This document shows positions 28,243-35,896 of a stretch of DNA of 41,978 nucleotides, piece by piece. The notes beneath the pieces are model-generated. The model was not told where the DNA came from, did not search any database, and worked only from the letters and a program-made list of their open reading frames with translations. The DNA lies in the NCBI GenBank assembly GCA_016720685.1, contig JADKKC010000042.1, forward strand, positions 1-41,978, written 5' to 3'. The position numbers were made by a program, and so were the translations under genes. Source of the stretch: Zoogloea sp. Lineage in GTDB: Bacteria > Pseudomonadota > Gammaproteobacteria > Burkholderiales > Rhodocyclaceae. Positions within the stretch are counted from its first letter, which is position 1, and every line of letters starts with the position of its first letter.

Positions 28243-28353
28243 ATGTGGCTGATCGGCCTCGAACTCGGCCTTGTCGCCGTGCTGCTCGCCATCCTTGGCC
28301 TGGCACTGCGCAGCCCGAAGAAAAACGATACGGATGACTCCCCCCATGACTGA
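28243..28353 (+). CDS. 36-residue single-span membrane peptide
   Basis: The short gene encodes MWLIGLELGLVAVLLAILGL followed by ALRSPKKNDTDDSPHD. One hydrophobic helix (about residues 2-22) is followed by a charged tail, suggesting an inner-membrane peptide with a cytoplasmic C-terminus. AAGGA lies at good spacing before the ATG, and the stop overlaps the next gene's start by 8 nt. These two points favour a real, translationally coupled gene. I know no named family. It may help localise the DUF815 ATPase; that is inference. Confidence 0.6.
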   Translation: MWLIGLELGLVAVLLAILGLALRSPKKNDTDDSPHD

Positions 28354-29209
28354 CCTGACCCCGCTCCTCGCCCGCGCCGAGCGCCTGCTCGAACGCCTCG
28401 AACGCCTCCTCCCGGCCGAAGCCGCCGCCCCCGACTGGGCTGCCTCCACCGCCTTCCGCTGGCGTCGCAAGCACAACGCGGTGGCCCTGGTGCCGGTGCT
28501 GCGCCCCCACCAGATCCGCCTCGACGACCTGCAGGACATCGACGAGAAGAAGGCACGCATCGTTGCCAACACCCGCCAGTTCCTGGCCGGCAAGCGCGCC
28601 AACAACGTGCTTCTGACCGGCGCCCGCGGCACCGGAAAATCCTCGCTGGTGAAGGCCCTGCTCAATGAGTTCGCCGCCGACGGCCTGCGCCTCATCGAGG
28701 TGGACAAGGACGACCTGATCGATCTGCCCGACATCGTCGACCTGCTCGAAGGCCGCCCGGAACACTTCATCCTGTTCACCGACGATCTGTCCTTCGAAGA
28801 CGGCGAGCCGGCCTACAAGGCGCTCAAGAGCGTGCTCGACGGCTCCCTCGCCGCCGTGCCGGACAACGTGCTGATCTATGCCACGTCCAACCGCCGCCAC
28901 CTGATGCCCGAATACTTCGACGAGAACGCGGCCACCAAGCACAAGGACGGCGAGGTTCACCCCGCCGAGGTCGTGGAAGAAAAAATCTCGCTTTCCGAAC
29001 GTTTCGGCCTGTGGATTTCCTTCTACCCCTTCAGCCAGGACGAATACCTGGCGGTGGTCAATCATTGGCTGGGCGAATTCGGCGTACCCCTCGAAGCGGC
29101 CGCCGGCGCCCGCGGCGAAGCGCTGCAATGGGCGCTGCTGCGCGGCTCCCGCAGCGGCCGGGTAGCCTGGCAGTTCGCCCGCGACTACGCCGGCAGGTTC
29201 GAGGCATGA
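28346..29209 (+). CDS. DUF815 AAA-type ATPase
   Basis: A 287-residue P-loop ATPase. The N-terminal region is helical (LLARAERLLERLERLLP), the Walker A motif is TGARGTGKSSLVKALLNEF (about 91-109), the Walker B-like segment is HFILFTDDLSFE, sensor 1 is LIYATSNRRHLMPEYF, and RFGLWISFYPFSQDEYL follows. This is the DUF815 family, widespread but without an assigned role. ATG 28346 overlaps the upstream peptide gene; ATG 28334 is an in-frame alternative. Its stop overlaps the next start (ATGA). Confidence 0.9.
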   Translation: MTDLTPLLARAERLLERLERLLPAEAAAPDWAASTAFRWRRKHNAVALVPVLRPHQIRLDDLQDIDEKKARIVANTRQFLAGKRANNVLLTGARGTGKSSLVKALLNEFAADGLRLIEVDKDDLIDLPDIVDLLEGRPEHFILFTDDLSFEDGEPAYKALKSVLDGSLAAVPDNVLIYATSNRRHLMPEYFDENAATKHKDGEVHPAEVVEEKISLSERFGLWISFYPFSQDEYLAVVNHWLGEFGVPLEAAAGARGEALQWALLRGSRSGRVAWQFARDYAGRFEA

Positions 29210-30156
29210 GCGTGGTGCAAAGAAAAATCGTCCACGTGGCCGCCGCGGTGATTACCCGGCCGGATGGCAACTTCCTGCTCGGCCAGCGCGCCCCCGACAC
29301 CTTTTACCCCGGCTACTGGGAATTCCCCGGCGGCAAGGTCGAAGCGGGTGAAACCCCGCGTGCGGCGCTCATCCGCGAACTCAACGAAGAACTCGGCCTG
29401 GACGTGCAAGCGGCCTACCCGTGGATCACCCGCGAACACGTTTATGAGCACGCCCACGTCAGCCTGCATTTTTTCGAGGTTCCGGCCTGGAAGGGTGAAA
29501 TCCGCGACCACGTGCATGCGGCCCTGAGCTGGCAGCGCGCTGACGCGATGACAGTGGAACCGATGCTTCCGGCCAACGGGCCCATCCTCAAGGCCCTGCG
29601 CCTGCCGCGCACGATGGGAATCACCCACGCCGGCGAGATCGGCGTCGCCGCCCAGCTGGCCCGCCTCGACACCGCGCTGGCCGGCGGACTGCGCCTTGTG
29701 CAGATCCGCGAACCGGGCCTGGCGGTGGACGAGCGCAAGGCCTTCGCCGAAGCCGTCGTGCGGCGCTGCCGTGCCGTCGGCGCCCTTGTGGTGATCAATG
29801 ACGACATGGAACTGGCCCGCCACACCAAGGCCGACGGCCTTCACCTGCCGGCCTGCCGGCTGGCGGAGCTGGATGAACGGCCGGATTTCGAGTGGGTGGG
29901 CGCGTCGTGCCACAACCGGGCCGAACTGGAAAAAGCCGCCGCCCTCGGGCTCGATTACGCCGTGCTCGGCAACGTCAAGCCAACCCTCAGCCACCCCGAA
30001 CGGGCGCCACTGGGCTGGGAGACTTTCGGCGGGATGATCGGCAAGCTGCCACTGCCGGTTCTTGCACTGGGCGGGCTTGCCGCAAGCGATCTCACCGACG
30101 CCAAAACGGCTGGCGCTCACGGCATCGCGGCGATCCGGTCGATCTGGCAGGGCTGA
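29206..30156 (+). CDS. Nudix hydrolase (MutT-type) fused to a TMP-synthase-like domain
   Basis: A 316-residue two-domain protein. Residues 1-130 are a MutT-type Nudix domain with box GGKVEAGETPRAALIRELNE followed by ELGLDV (about 42-66), probably hydrolysing oxidised nucleotides such as 8-oxo-dGTP. Residues about 137-316 resemble thiamine-phosphate synthase (LVQIREPGL, VVINDDMELA, ADGLHLP, GASCHNRAEL, DYAVLGNVKPT, LALGGL). Key ThiE residues are altered: QIREP instead of QLREK, and no GP...PT.TK. The second domain may not make thiamine phosphate. The fusion is recurrent in beta- and gammaproteobacteria. The ATG overlaps the DUF815 stop. Confidence 0.9.
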   Translation: MSVVQRKIVHVAAAVITRPDGNFLLGQRAPDTFYPGYWEFPGGKVEAGETPRAALIRELNEELGLDVQAAYPWITREHVYEHAHVSLHFFEVPAWKGEIRDHVHAALSWQRADAMTVEPMLPANGPILKALRLPRTMGITHAGEIGVAAQLARLDTALAGGLRLVQIREPGLAVDERKAFAEAVVRRCRAVGALVVINDDMELARHTKADGLHLPACRLAELDERPDFEWVGASCHNRAELEKAAALGLDYAVLGNVKPTLSHPERAPLGWETFGGMIGKLPLPVLALGGLAASDLTDAKTAGAHGIAAIRSIWQG

Positions 30157-30162
30157 CAAAAG

Positions 30163-30199
30163 AAAAGCGCCTGGCCGTTTGACGCGGCGAGGCGCTTTT
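30163..30199. terminator. Bidirectional terminator between the Nudix fusion gene and yacG
   Basis: AAAAGCGCCT and AGGCGCTTTT form a 10-bp stem around a 17-nt loop, in which part of GGCCG/CGGCG may also pair. On the minus strand it ends in TTTTCTTTTG, a good terminator for yacG; on the plus strand the tail is TTTTC. The flanking genes converge. Confidence 0.75.
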
Positions 30200-30219
30200 C
30201 AGCTGAAATCGGGCGGAGG

Positions 30220-30426
30220 CTAATGCGGCCCCGAGGCCAGCGGATCGCTTTCGTTGTCGAGAGGCGTTTCGCCCGCCACCCGGTACTGATCGGTGGCCCA
30301 GGCACCCAGATCGATCAACCGACAGCGATCGGAACAGAACGGCCGATAGGGACTTTGCGGCCCCCATTCGACGCCCGAGCCGCAAGTCGGGCACTTGACC
30401 ACACGGGGTTTTGCCGGAGTGTCCAT
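30220..30426 (-). CDS. yacG: Zinc protein YacG, DNA gyrase inhibitor family
   Basis: A 68-residue zinc-binding protein; E. coli YacG binds GyrB and inhibits gyrase. The four zinc ligands are Cys12 and Cys15 (KCPTCGSGVEW) and Cys31 and Cys35 (FCSDRCRLIDLGAW). The tail is acidic. ATG 30426 overlaps the zapD stop as TGATG, so it is coupled to zapD, the same zapD-yacG pair as in E. coli. Longer in-frame readings run back into zapD. Confidence 0.93.
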   Translation of the reverse strand: MDTPAKPRVVKCPTCGSGVEWGPQSPYRPFCSDRCRLIDLGAWATDQYRVAGETPLDNESDPLASGPH

Positions 30427-31181
30427 CACAGATTGCAGAAAGTCAGTTCGAAGGGTACGTCCACGTCCACCTGCCCCGGGCGGGTCACGGTTTCGGCGCT
30501 CATCAAGCGCACGTTGAGAGCGTACTTGTTGGCGCTGGTTTCCGGCACGCACATGGCGCTGCCGTTGAGGCGGATGCGGATCATCTGCACCGTGCGTCCC
30601 CCCATCGTCTGCTGGAAGGCACCGCGCACGGCAAGCAGGGTTTCCGGCCGGCCGCTGGCTCGGAGGAGTCGCAGCACGATGGCCAGGCCGTCACGGATCG
30701 GCAGCAGCGGCTGAACCCAGGCCATCAAGTCACGGCGACGCAGCTCCACATCACGGTTGAGCCAGTGGTGGTAGGACGGCAGGTCGAACTCGCAGGCGCC
30801 GCCGGGAATCGCCGCGCGGCTGCGGATGTTCATCAGCCACTCGTTCTCGCGCAGGTATTGCCCGGTTTTGCCCGCCATGGCGAGCAGCGAAGCCGAGGCC
30901 TGCTCGATTTCGTAGAGCGCGCCGGACAGTGCCTCTTCGGAAATCTGCGGGTTGTTGCGGAAGGACAGCAGGATCTGGCGCTGGCGTTCGAGTTCCTGGA
31001 CCAGGTCGACCTTGAGGTCGGCGCGGCTTGCTACTTCAAGGATCTCGAACAGGGTGACGAGGGCGACATGGTGTTCGAGAGAGCCTTCCGTCCGAACAAA
31101 ATGCATGACCTTTTCGAAAAGGTCTTCCAGCCGGAGTAGCGTGCGGATCCTCTCGTTGAGCGGATATTCGTAGGTGATCAC
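30426..31181 (-). CDS. zapD: Cell division protein ZapD
   Basis: ZapD cross-links FtsZ filaments at the Z-ring. The 251-residue product matches the family throughout: ITYEYPLNERIRTLLRLEDLF at the N-terminus, FRNNPQISEEALSGALYEIE, ENEWLMNIRSRAAIPGGACEF, and the C-terminal beta domain. The start is GTG with a weak Shine-Dalgarno. A 54-nt gap from coaE holds a possible promoter. It is one of several genes here outside the dcw cluster that act on FtsZ or the septum. Confidence 0.95.
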   Translation of the reverse strand: MITYEYPLNERIRTLLRLEDLFEKVMHFVRTEGSLEHHVALVTLFEILEVASRADLKVDLVQELERQRQILLSFRNNPQISEEALSGALYEIEQASASLLAMAGKTGQYLRENEWLMNIRSRAAIPGGACEFDLPSYHHWLNRDVELRRRDLMAWVQPLLPIRDGLAIVLRLLRASGRPETLLAVRGAFQQTMGGRTVQMIRIRLNGSAMCVPETSANKYALNVRLMSAETVTRPGQVDVDVPFELTFCNL

Positions 31182-31229
31182 GCGCGCGCCTGAATGAGGG
31201 GTGGGAATGTGTCGGTCTGACCGGCGCGA

Positions 31230-31238
31230 ATCATATCA
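31230..31238 (-). promoter_or_regulatory. Possible zapD-yacG promoter (extended -10)
   Basis: On the minus strand TGA-TATGAT (-10 at 31230-31235) starts within the coaE stop codon and lies about 50 nt before zapD. It matches an extended -10 without a clear -35. Confidence 0.35.
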
Positions 31239-31871
31239 CACGCCCCCCGCCCGCGCCGCGAGCTCAAGGTAGCGCCGGTGCAAGGCAGCGACCTGCTTCT
31301 GCAGCTGCGCATGGCTGCCGCTGTTATCCACCACGTCGTCAGCGGCGGCCAGGCGCACGGCACGACTGGCCTGGACGGCCATGATGGCACGCACCTGGCT
31401 TTCCTCCAGCCGGCTCCGGAGCATCACCCGCGCCACCTGGATCTCTTCGGGACAATCGACGACACACAGGCGCGCAACCCGCTTGCGGTAGCTGCCGGAC
31501 TCGACCAGCAGCGGAACCACCAGCATCACGTAGGCGGCCTCGGCCAAAAGGCACAGACGCTCGCTTTCGCTACGGATCATCGGGTGCAGGATGGCTTCGA
31601 GGCGCTGGCGGGCAGCCGGGTCTTCAAAGGCCAGCGCACGCATGGCAGGGCGATTGAGGGAGCCGTCGGCGGCCACCACCCCGGCACCAAAAGCTGCCTC
31701 GACCGCCTCCATCGCGGCACCACCGGGCGCGGTGAGCCGGTGGGCGATCAGGTCTGTGTCGACGATGGCGGCGCCCATCTCGCCGAAGAGATCGGCTGCG
31801 GCACTCTTGCCGCTACCGATGCCGCCGGTCAGGCCGACAACGAAGGGAGGCTTGCTCAATGAAGCGGTCAT
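31236..31871 (-). CDS. coaE: Dephospho-CoA kinase
   Basis: CoaE phosphorylates dephospho-CoA, the last step of coenzyme A synthesis. The 211-residue product has the P-loop VGLTGGIGSGKSAAADLF (about 12-29), VDTDLIAHRLTAPGGAA, HPMIRSE, VPLLVESG and the lid region RVMLRSRLEESQVRAIMAVQ. I chose ATG 31871, where family similarity begins; it overlaps the corrected stop of the SPOR gene as ATGA. It lies two genes from coaX, so two CoA enzymes share this cluster. Confidence 0.95.
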   Translation of the reverse strand: MTASLSKPPFVVGLTGGIGSGKSAAADLFGEMGAAIVDTDLIAHRLTAPGGAAMEAVEAAFGAGVVAADGSLNRPAMRALAFEDPAARQRLEAILHPMIRSESERLCLLAEAAYVMLVVPLLVESGSYRKRVARLCVVDCPEEIQVARVMLRSRLEESQVRAIMAVQASRAVRLAAADDVVDNSGSHAQLQKQVAALHRRYLELAARAGGV

Positions 31872-32649
31872 GGGGCGCATTCGAAGCGGCTGGCGCCGCG
31901 CATGTTTTCGGAAAGATCGCTGGCGAGGGAAGACAGGCTGTCGCTCGGCCCGCGCACTTCCAGCGCAGCGCGCCTGCCCCGCGGGTGGCGATCTGGGCAC
32001 TGCGCACGCCCCGGCCCTTCAGTGCCTCCAGCTGGCGCCCGGCGGCCACTTCGCTCTTGAAGAGCCCGAGGGAAATGGCGTACTGGTTCTGGCCGGCATC
32101 CTGGACAATGAACAGATCCGTCACACCCAGGCCGCGCAGCTCCGCCGCCTTGCGCTCGGCGCCCTCCTTGCTTCCCTGCGACGGGATATGCACCCACCAG
32201 GACGAAGGCGTACCACTGCGGCTCTCGGCGATCCGGAAGCCGGTACCTGCCTTGGCGATTCGCGCCGAAAGCTCGGCCGCCTGCTCGGAATTGAGGCCGC
32301 CAAAGGCAACACAAGCCGGCGGTGCGGCCTCGGGAGCCGGTGCGACGGGAGCCGGTGCGACCGGCGCAGGAACAGGCTCCGGTGCGGCGGGTTTCCCGGC
32401 CTCGGCAACAGGCGCTGACGGCGGCACAGACTCGGCCAGCGGCGCGGGTGGCGCCACAGGCTGTACCACAGGCGGAGCCACCGGATGGGGCAGCTCCACC
32501 ACCAGGCGGATTTTTTCCGGATTGAGCTGGTTGCTCAAGCGCTCGGGTTCCCCATGGGAAACGCTGCCGCCGAGCCAACCCTTCCAGATGGCCAGGGCAA
32601 GGATATTGGCAAAAACCAGGGCGATGACTGCTACACGTAAAGAGGCCAT
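31868..32649 (-). CDS. SPOR-domain membrane protein (frame broken near 31977)
   Basis: A membrane-anchored protein with one N-terminal span (about 4-24), a long Pro/Ala/Val-rich linker (about 55-105) and a SPOR domain (SWWVHIPSQGSKEGAERKAAELRGLG, then NQYAISLGLFKSEVAAGRQLEAL). SPOR domains bind denuded septal glycan. The frame breaks in a run of four G on the minus strand (31977-31980). Restoring one G joins it to RAALEVRGPSDSLSSLASDL and so on to a stop at 31868, which overlaps the coaE start by ATGA. The corrected protein would have about 260 residues. Uncorrected, the frame runs on across coaE to 31813. This looks like a homopolymer error. Confidence 0.8.
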
Positions 32650-32722
32650 GTCCGCAAGACTAACCCATCACGATCGACGGGAAAAGGCACCGAATGCCCG
32701 CGAGGCAAGCCGAAACGCTAGG

Positions 32723-33442
32723 TCACAAATCGTTGAGCATGCGGGCCAGCCCTTCGAGCACCAGGTTGTCGACGACCCGGTGGGGACATTCGAGGTGCGG
32801 CGCCAGGCTTGCGGCAGCGCCGCCGTTAAGCAGGCACAGCGCGCCCTCCCCGGCCGCCACCAGCCGGAACATGCGCTCGATGGCCCCGAGCTGGGCGTGC
32901 AGGCATCCGGTGACGATGGCATCGGCGGTACGCTGCGGGGTCTGCGCGAAACGGCCGTCGGCAAAGGGCAGCTGCGCCGTGTCACGGGCCAGGGACATGC
33001 GCATCAGATCGAGACCAGGCAGGATCGCTCCGCCCTGGAAAACACCGCCGGCGTCGAGGACATCGGCGGTGGTGGCGGTACCGGACGTCACCACCAGCGC
33101 AGCCCCGGCATGCAGGGCGCGAGCCCCGACCAGCGCGGCCCAGCGATCGGCGCCGAGGCGGGCCGGGTCGAGATAGCTGTTGCGCACGCCAAAACCTTCC
33201 GGCTGCGACTTGATCCATTCAGCCGCCAGCCCGCGGGCGGCCATGAAAGCCGTGATCCGCCCGCCGACCGCCGGCCCCGCCACATTGGCGCCGAGCATGC
33301 GGCGGATCGGGCCAAGCCCGGCGAGCACATCGGCAAAACCATCGAGCGCGGTGAGCAGCACCGCGCCCTGGGCACGCCAGCCGGCTTCATCGTGCAGGCC
33401 CCATTTCAGGCGTGTGTTGCCTGCGTCGAGCAACAAGTCCAT
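32723..33442 (-). CDS. coaX: Type III pantothenate kinase
   Basis: CoaX phosphorylates pantothenate, the first step of CoA synthesis, and belongs to the ASKHA fold. The 239-residue product has the phosphate 1 motif LLLDAGNTRLKWGL (about 3-16), LGADRWAALVGAR, and the TSGTATTADVLDAGGVFQGG and GAILPGLDLM motifs of the type III enzyme. Its ATG overlaps the birA stop as TGATG. The birA-coaX pairing is common in betaproteobacteria. Confidence 0.95.
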   Translation of the reverse strand: MDLLLDAGNTRLKWGLHDEAGWRAQGAVLLTALDGFADVLAGLGPIRRMLGANVAGPAVGGRITAFMAARGLAAEWIKSQPEGFGVRNSYLDPARLGADRWAALVGARALHAGAALVVTSGTATTADVLDAGGVFQGGAILPGLDLMRMSLARDTAQLPFADGRFAQTPQRTADAIVTGCLHAQLGAIERMFRLVAAGEGALCLLNGGAAASLAPHLECPHRVVDNLVLEGLARMLNDL

Positions 33443-34245
33443 CAGGCCAACCTCAGGGAAACGTCGCCGGAAAGCACCCGACGCAAGCCCTCCGCCGTTT
33501 GCAGCAGCAGGGCGCCGTCGTCATCGACGCCGACACAGGTGCCGGTCAGCTCATGCGCTTCACCAAGGATGCGCACCGGCAGATCGGCGAAGGCGTTGCG
33601 CTGCTGCCAGGCACCGCGCAGCGCGGCGAATCCGGCCGCAGCATAGATTTCGAGGAAGAGCTGGAGCTGGGCGAGCACCAGCCCCAGCAGGCGGCTGGGG
33701 CTGGGCGGCGAGGCGAGACAACTGGCGAGGTCGGTGACACCCATCGGGGAATCCACCGCCGCGTCGGCCGGCATGCGCAGGTTGATGCCGATACCGATCA
33801 CCGCCGCCAGCCCGCGCCCGCGGCCGGAACTCAGCTCGACGAGAATCCCGGCGAGCTTCTTGCCCTGAATCAGCACGTCATTCGGCCACTTGAGGGCAAC
33901 ACCCTCGACGCCCAGTTCTTCGAGCGTTCTGGCCACGGCCAGGCCCACCACCAGCGACAGCCCGGCCGGCACGTGAGCAGCCGGCGCAAAGCGCCACAGC
34001 AGCGAGAAGGTCAGCCCGGCCCCCGGCCACGACTGCCACGCCCGACCGCGCCGACCGCGCCCGGCCGTCTGCCGCTCAGCCGCCAGCACGTGAACGCGGC
34101 CGTCGCCTGGCGGCGGATTGTCTAGCAGACGACTGTTGGTGGAATCGCACTCCGGCAGGATTTCCAGCGAAAACACACCGGCCAACTCCCCCAGCGCCTC
34201 CGCCACGCCCCCTGCATCAAGGGCTTCGTAATCGGAATGGTCCAA
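33442..34245 (-). CDS. birA: Biotin--protein ligase, lacking the DNA-binding domain
   Basis: BirA activates biotin and attaches it to the acyl carrier domain of carboxylases. The 267-residue product has the catalytic loop QTAGRGRRGRAW (about 59-70), ALKWPNDVLIQGKKLAGILVE, and IGIGINL, plus the C-terminal SH3-like domain. It starts only about 25 residues before the catalytic core, so the winged-helix repressor domain of E. coli BirA is absent. This is a monofunctional ligase and should not repress bio genes. The start used is TTG 34245 with a poor Shine-Dalgarno; GTG 13 codons later is possible. Confidence 0.92.
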   Translation of the reverse strand: MDHSDYEALDAGGVAEALGELAGVFSLEILPECDSTNSRLLDNPPPGDGRVHVLAAERQTAGRGRRGRAWQSWPGAGLTFSLLWRFAPAAHVPAGLSLVVGLAVARTLEELGVEGVALKWPNDVLIQGKKLAGILVELSSGRGRGLAAVIGIGINLRMPADAAVDSPMGVTDLASCLASPPSPSRLLGLVLAQLQLFLEIYAAAGFAALRGAWQQRNAFADLPVRILGEAHELTGTCVGVDDDGALLLQTAEGLRRVLSGDVSLRLA

Positions 34246-34396
34246 GAATCTAATACCCGACTGGTTGAAACGAATCGGTAATTATGGCGGAAGAAGGCGG
34301 GAGTCCGGAACAGCCAGCCCCATCAATTGCAGGGCCAGCAAGGCTTGAAAGGACCGAGAAACCGTGGCGCGGCGCGTTGCAGCCTGATCGATGGTT

Positions 34397-35800
34397 TCAG
34401 TGGGCTTCTGGGTCTTCCAGGCCAAGCTCCTGGATCTTGCGGGTGATGGTGTTGCGGCCGATGCCGAGCAGTTGCGCCGCCTCGATTCGGCGCCCGCCGG
34501 TCGAGGTCAGGGCGCGCCGTATCAGGATACGTTCGAAATCGCGGCTCAGCATGTCGAAGACCTCACCCGGATGCAGGGCCAGCATGCGGTCGGCTTCGGC
34601 CATCAGCGCATCCCCCCAGTTGGCGAGGTGCTCGCGGGTGGGCTGATCCTTGAGTTCGGGCGGCAGATCGGCCACCTCGACAGTCTGCCCCGGCGCCATG
34701 ACGGTGAGCCAGTGGCACAGGTTTTCGAGCTGCCGCACGTTGCCGGGAAAGTCGAGGCTCTGCAGGTATTTCAGCGTTGCGTCGGACAGGCGCTTGGCTT
34801 CGACGCCCAGTTCCTGGGCCGACAGGGAAATGAAATGCTTGGCCAGCGGCGGAATGTCTTCGCGACGCTCGCGCAGCGGCGGCAGGCGCAGGCGGATGAC
34901 GTTGAGGCGGTGAAACAGATCCTCGCGAAACAGCCCCTGGCGCACCCGGTCTTCCATGTTCTGGTGGGTGGCGGCGATAACCCGCACGTTGGCCTTGATC
35001 GGCTGGTGCCCGCCCACCCGGTAGAAGTTGCCGTCGGAGAGCACACGCAGCAGGCGGGTTTGCAGCTCAGCCGGCATGTCGCCGATCTCATCGAGGAACA
35101 GGGTGCCGCCTTCAGCCTGTTCGAAACGGCCGCGGCGCATCGTCTGGGCGCCGGTAAAGGCGCCACGTTCATGGCCGAAGAGTTCGGATTCAAGCAGGTC
35201 ACGGGGGATCGCCGCCGTGTTGATGGCGATGAAGGGCGCGTCGCGACGTGGACTGTGGCGATGCAGCGCACGGGCCACAAGCTCTTTGCCGGAGCCGGAT
35301 TCGCCGTTGATGAGCACCGTGGCATGAGACTGGGACAGGCGCCCGATGGCGCGAAAAACCTCCTGCATGGCCGGCGCCTGACCCAGGATTTCGGGCACCG
35401 AGCTCAGCTCTTCGACAACGCTGGTCTGATGCACGCTCTCCTCGATGGCGCGACGCACGAGATCGACGGCCTGATCCACGTCGAAAGGCTTGGGCAGATA
35501 TTCAAAAGCCCCGCCCTGAAAAGCGGACACGGCGCTGTCCAGGTCGGAAAAGGCGGTCATGATGATGACCGGTATGTGCGGGAAGCGCGCCTTGACCTTG
35601 GAGAGCAGCGACAAGCCCGACTCGCCGGGCATCCGGATATCCGACACCAGCACCTGTGGCGGCTGCGTGGTGCCCTCCAGCGCCGCCAGCACCTCGGCCG
35701 CCGCACCGAAGCTCTTGTATGGAATCTCCTCCCGCGTCAAGGCTTTCTCGAGCACCCAGCGGATCGAGCGGTCGTCATCAACTATCCATACAGCATTCAT
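34397..35800 (-). CDS. ntrC: Nitrogen regulator NtrC (sigma-54 activator)
   Basis: NtrC activates sigma-54 promoters under nitrogen limitation after phosphorylation by NtrB. The 467-residue product has a receiver domain (MNAVWIVDDDRSIRWVLEKA, phospho-acceptor Asp54, Lys104), a AAA+ domain with Walker A GESGSGKE (166-173), the sigma-54-contacting GAFTGA (213-218) and Walker B (LFLDEIGDMP), and a C-terminal Fis-type HTH (RIEAAQLLGIGRNTITRKIQ). I chose ATG 35800, where the receiver begins. An NtrC-like site lies in the ntrB-ntrC gap. The 151-bp gap after it, up to birA, shows nothing clear. Confidence 0.97.
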   Translation of the reverse strand: MNAVWIVDDDRSIRWVLEKALTREEIPYKSFGAAAEVLAALEGTTQPPQVLVSDIRMPGESGLSLLSKVKARFPHIPVIIMTAFSDLDSAVSAFQGGAFEYLPKPFDVDQAVDLVRRAIEESVHQTSVVEELSSVPEILGQAPAMQEVFRAIGRLSQSHATVLINGESGSGKELVARALHRHSPRRDAPFIAINTAAIPRDLLESELFGHERGAFTGAQTMRRGRFEQAEGGTLFLDEIGDMPAELQTRLLRVLSDGNFYRVGGHQPIKANVRVIAATHQNMEDRVRQGLFREDLFHRLNVIRLRLPPLRERREDIPPLAKHFISLSAQELGVEAKRLSDATLKYLQSLDFPGNVRQLENLCHWLTVMAPGQTVEVADLPPELKDQPTREHLANWGDALMAEADRMLALHPGEVFDMLSRDFERILIRRALTSTGGRRIEAAQLLGIGRNTITRKIQELGLEDPEAH

Positions 35801-35864
35801 GTCATTCACACGCACAAAAGTGAAACGGGAGAAAAATCGGCTCTGGAGCGCACTCCGGCACCGA

Positions 35865-35881
35865 TGCACCAAAACGGTGCA
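35865..35881. promoter_or_regulatory. NtrC-type binding site in the ntrB-ntrC gap
   Basis: TGCACC-AAAAC-GGTGCA is a perfect inverted repeat matching the NtrC consensus GCACC-N5-GGTGC. It lies 65 bp before ntrC, inside the 96-bp ntrB-ntrC gap. A half-site GGCACC is next to it (35857-35862). No good sigma-54 promoter follows, so repression or autoregulation is possible. Confidence 0.65.
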
Positions 35882-35896
35882 CTAATTTGTAGCACA

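Noticed and set aside
28157..29128. Upstream extension of the mltA frame to 738 codons
   Set aside because: The extension is antisense to the peptide and DUF815 genes, and the MltA lipoprotein signal starts at 28156.
29100..29210. A TPP riboswitch before the Nudix/TMP-synthase gene
   Set aside because: There is no leader: the gene overlaps the DUF815 stop, and no THI-box sequence is visible.
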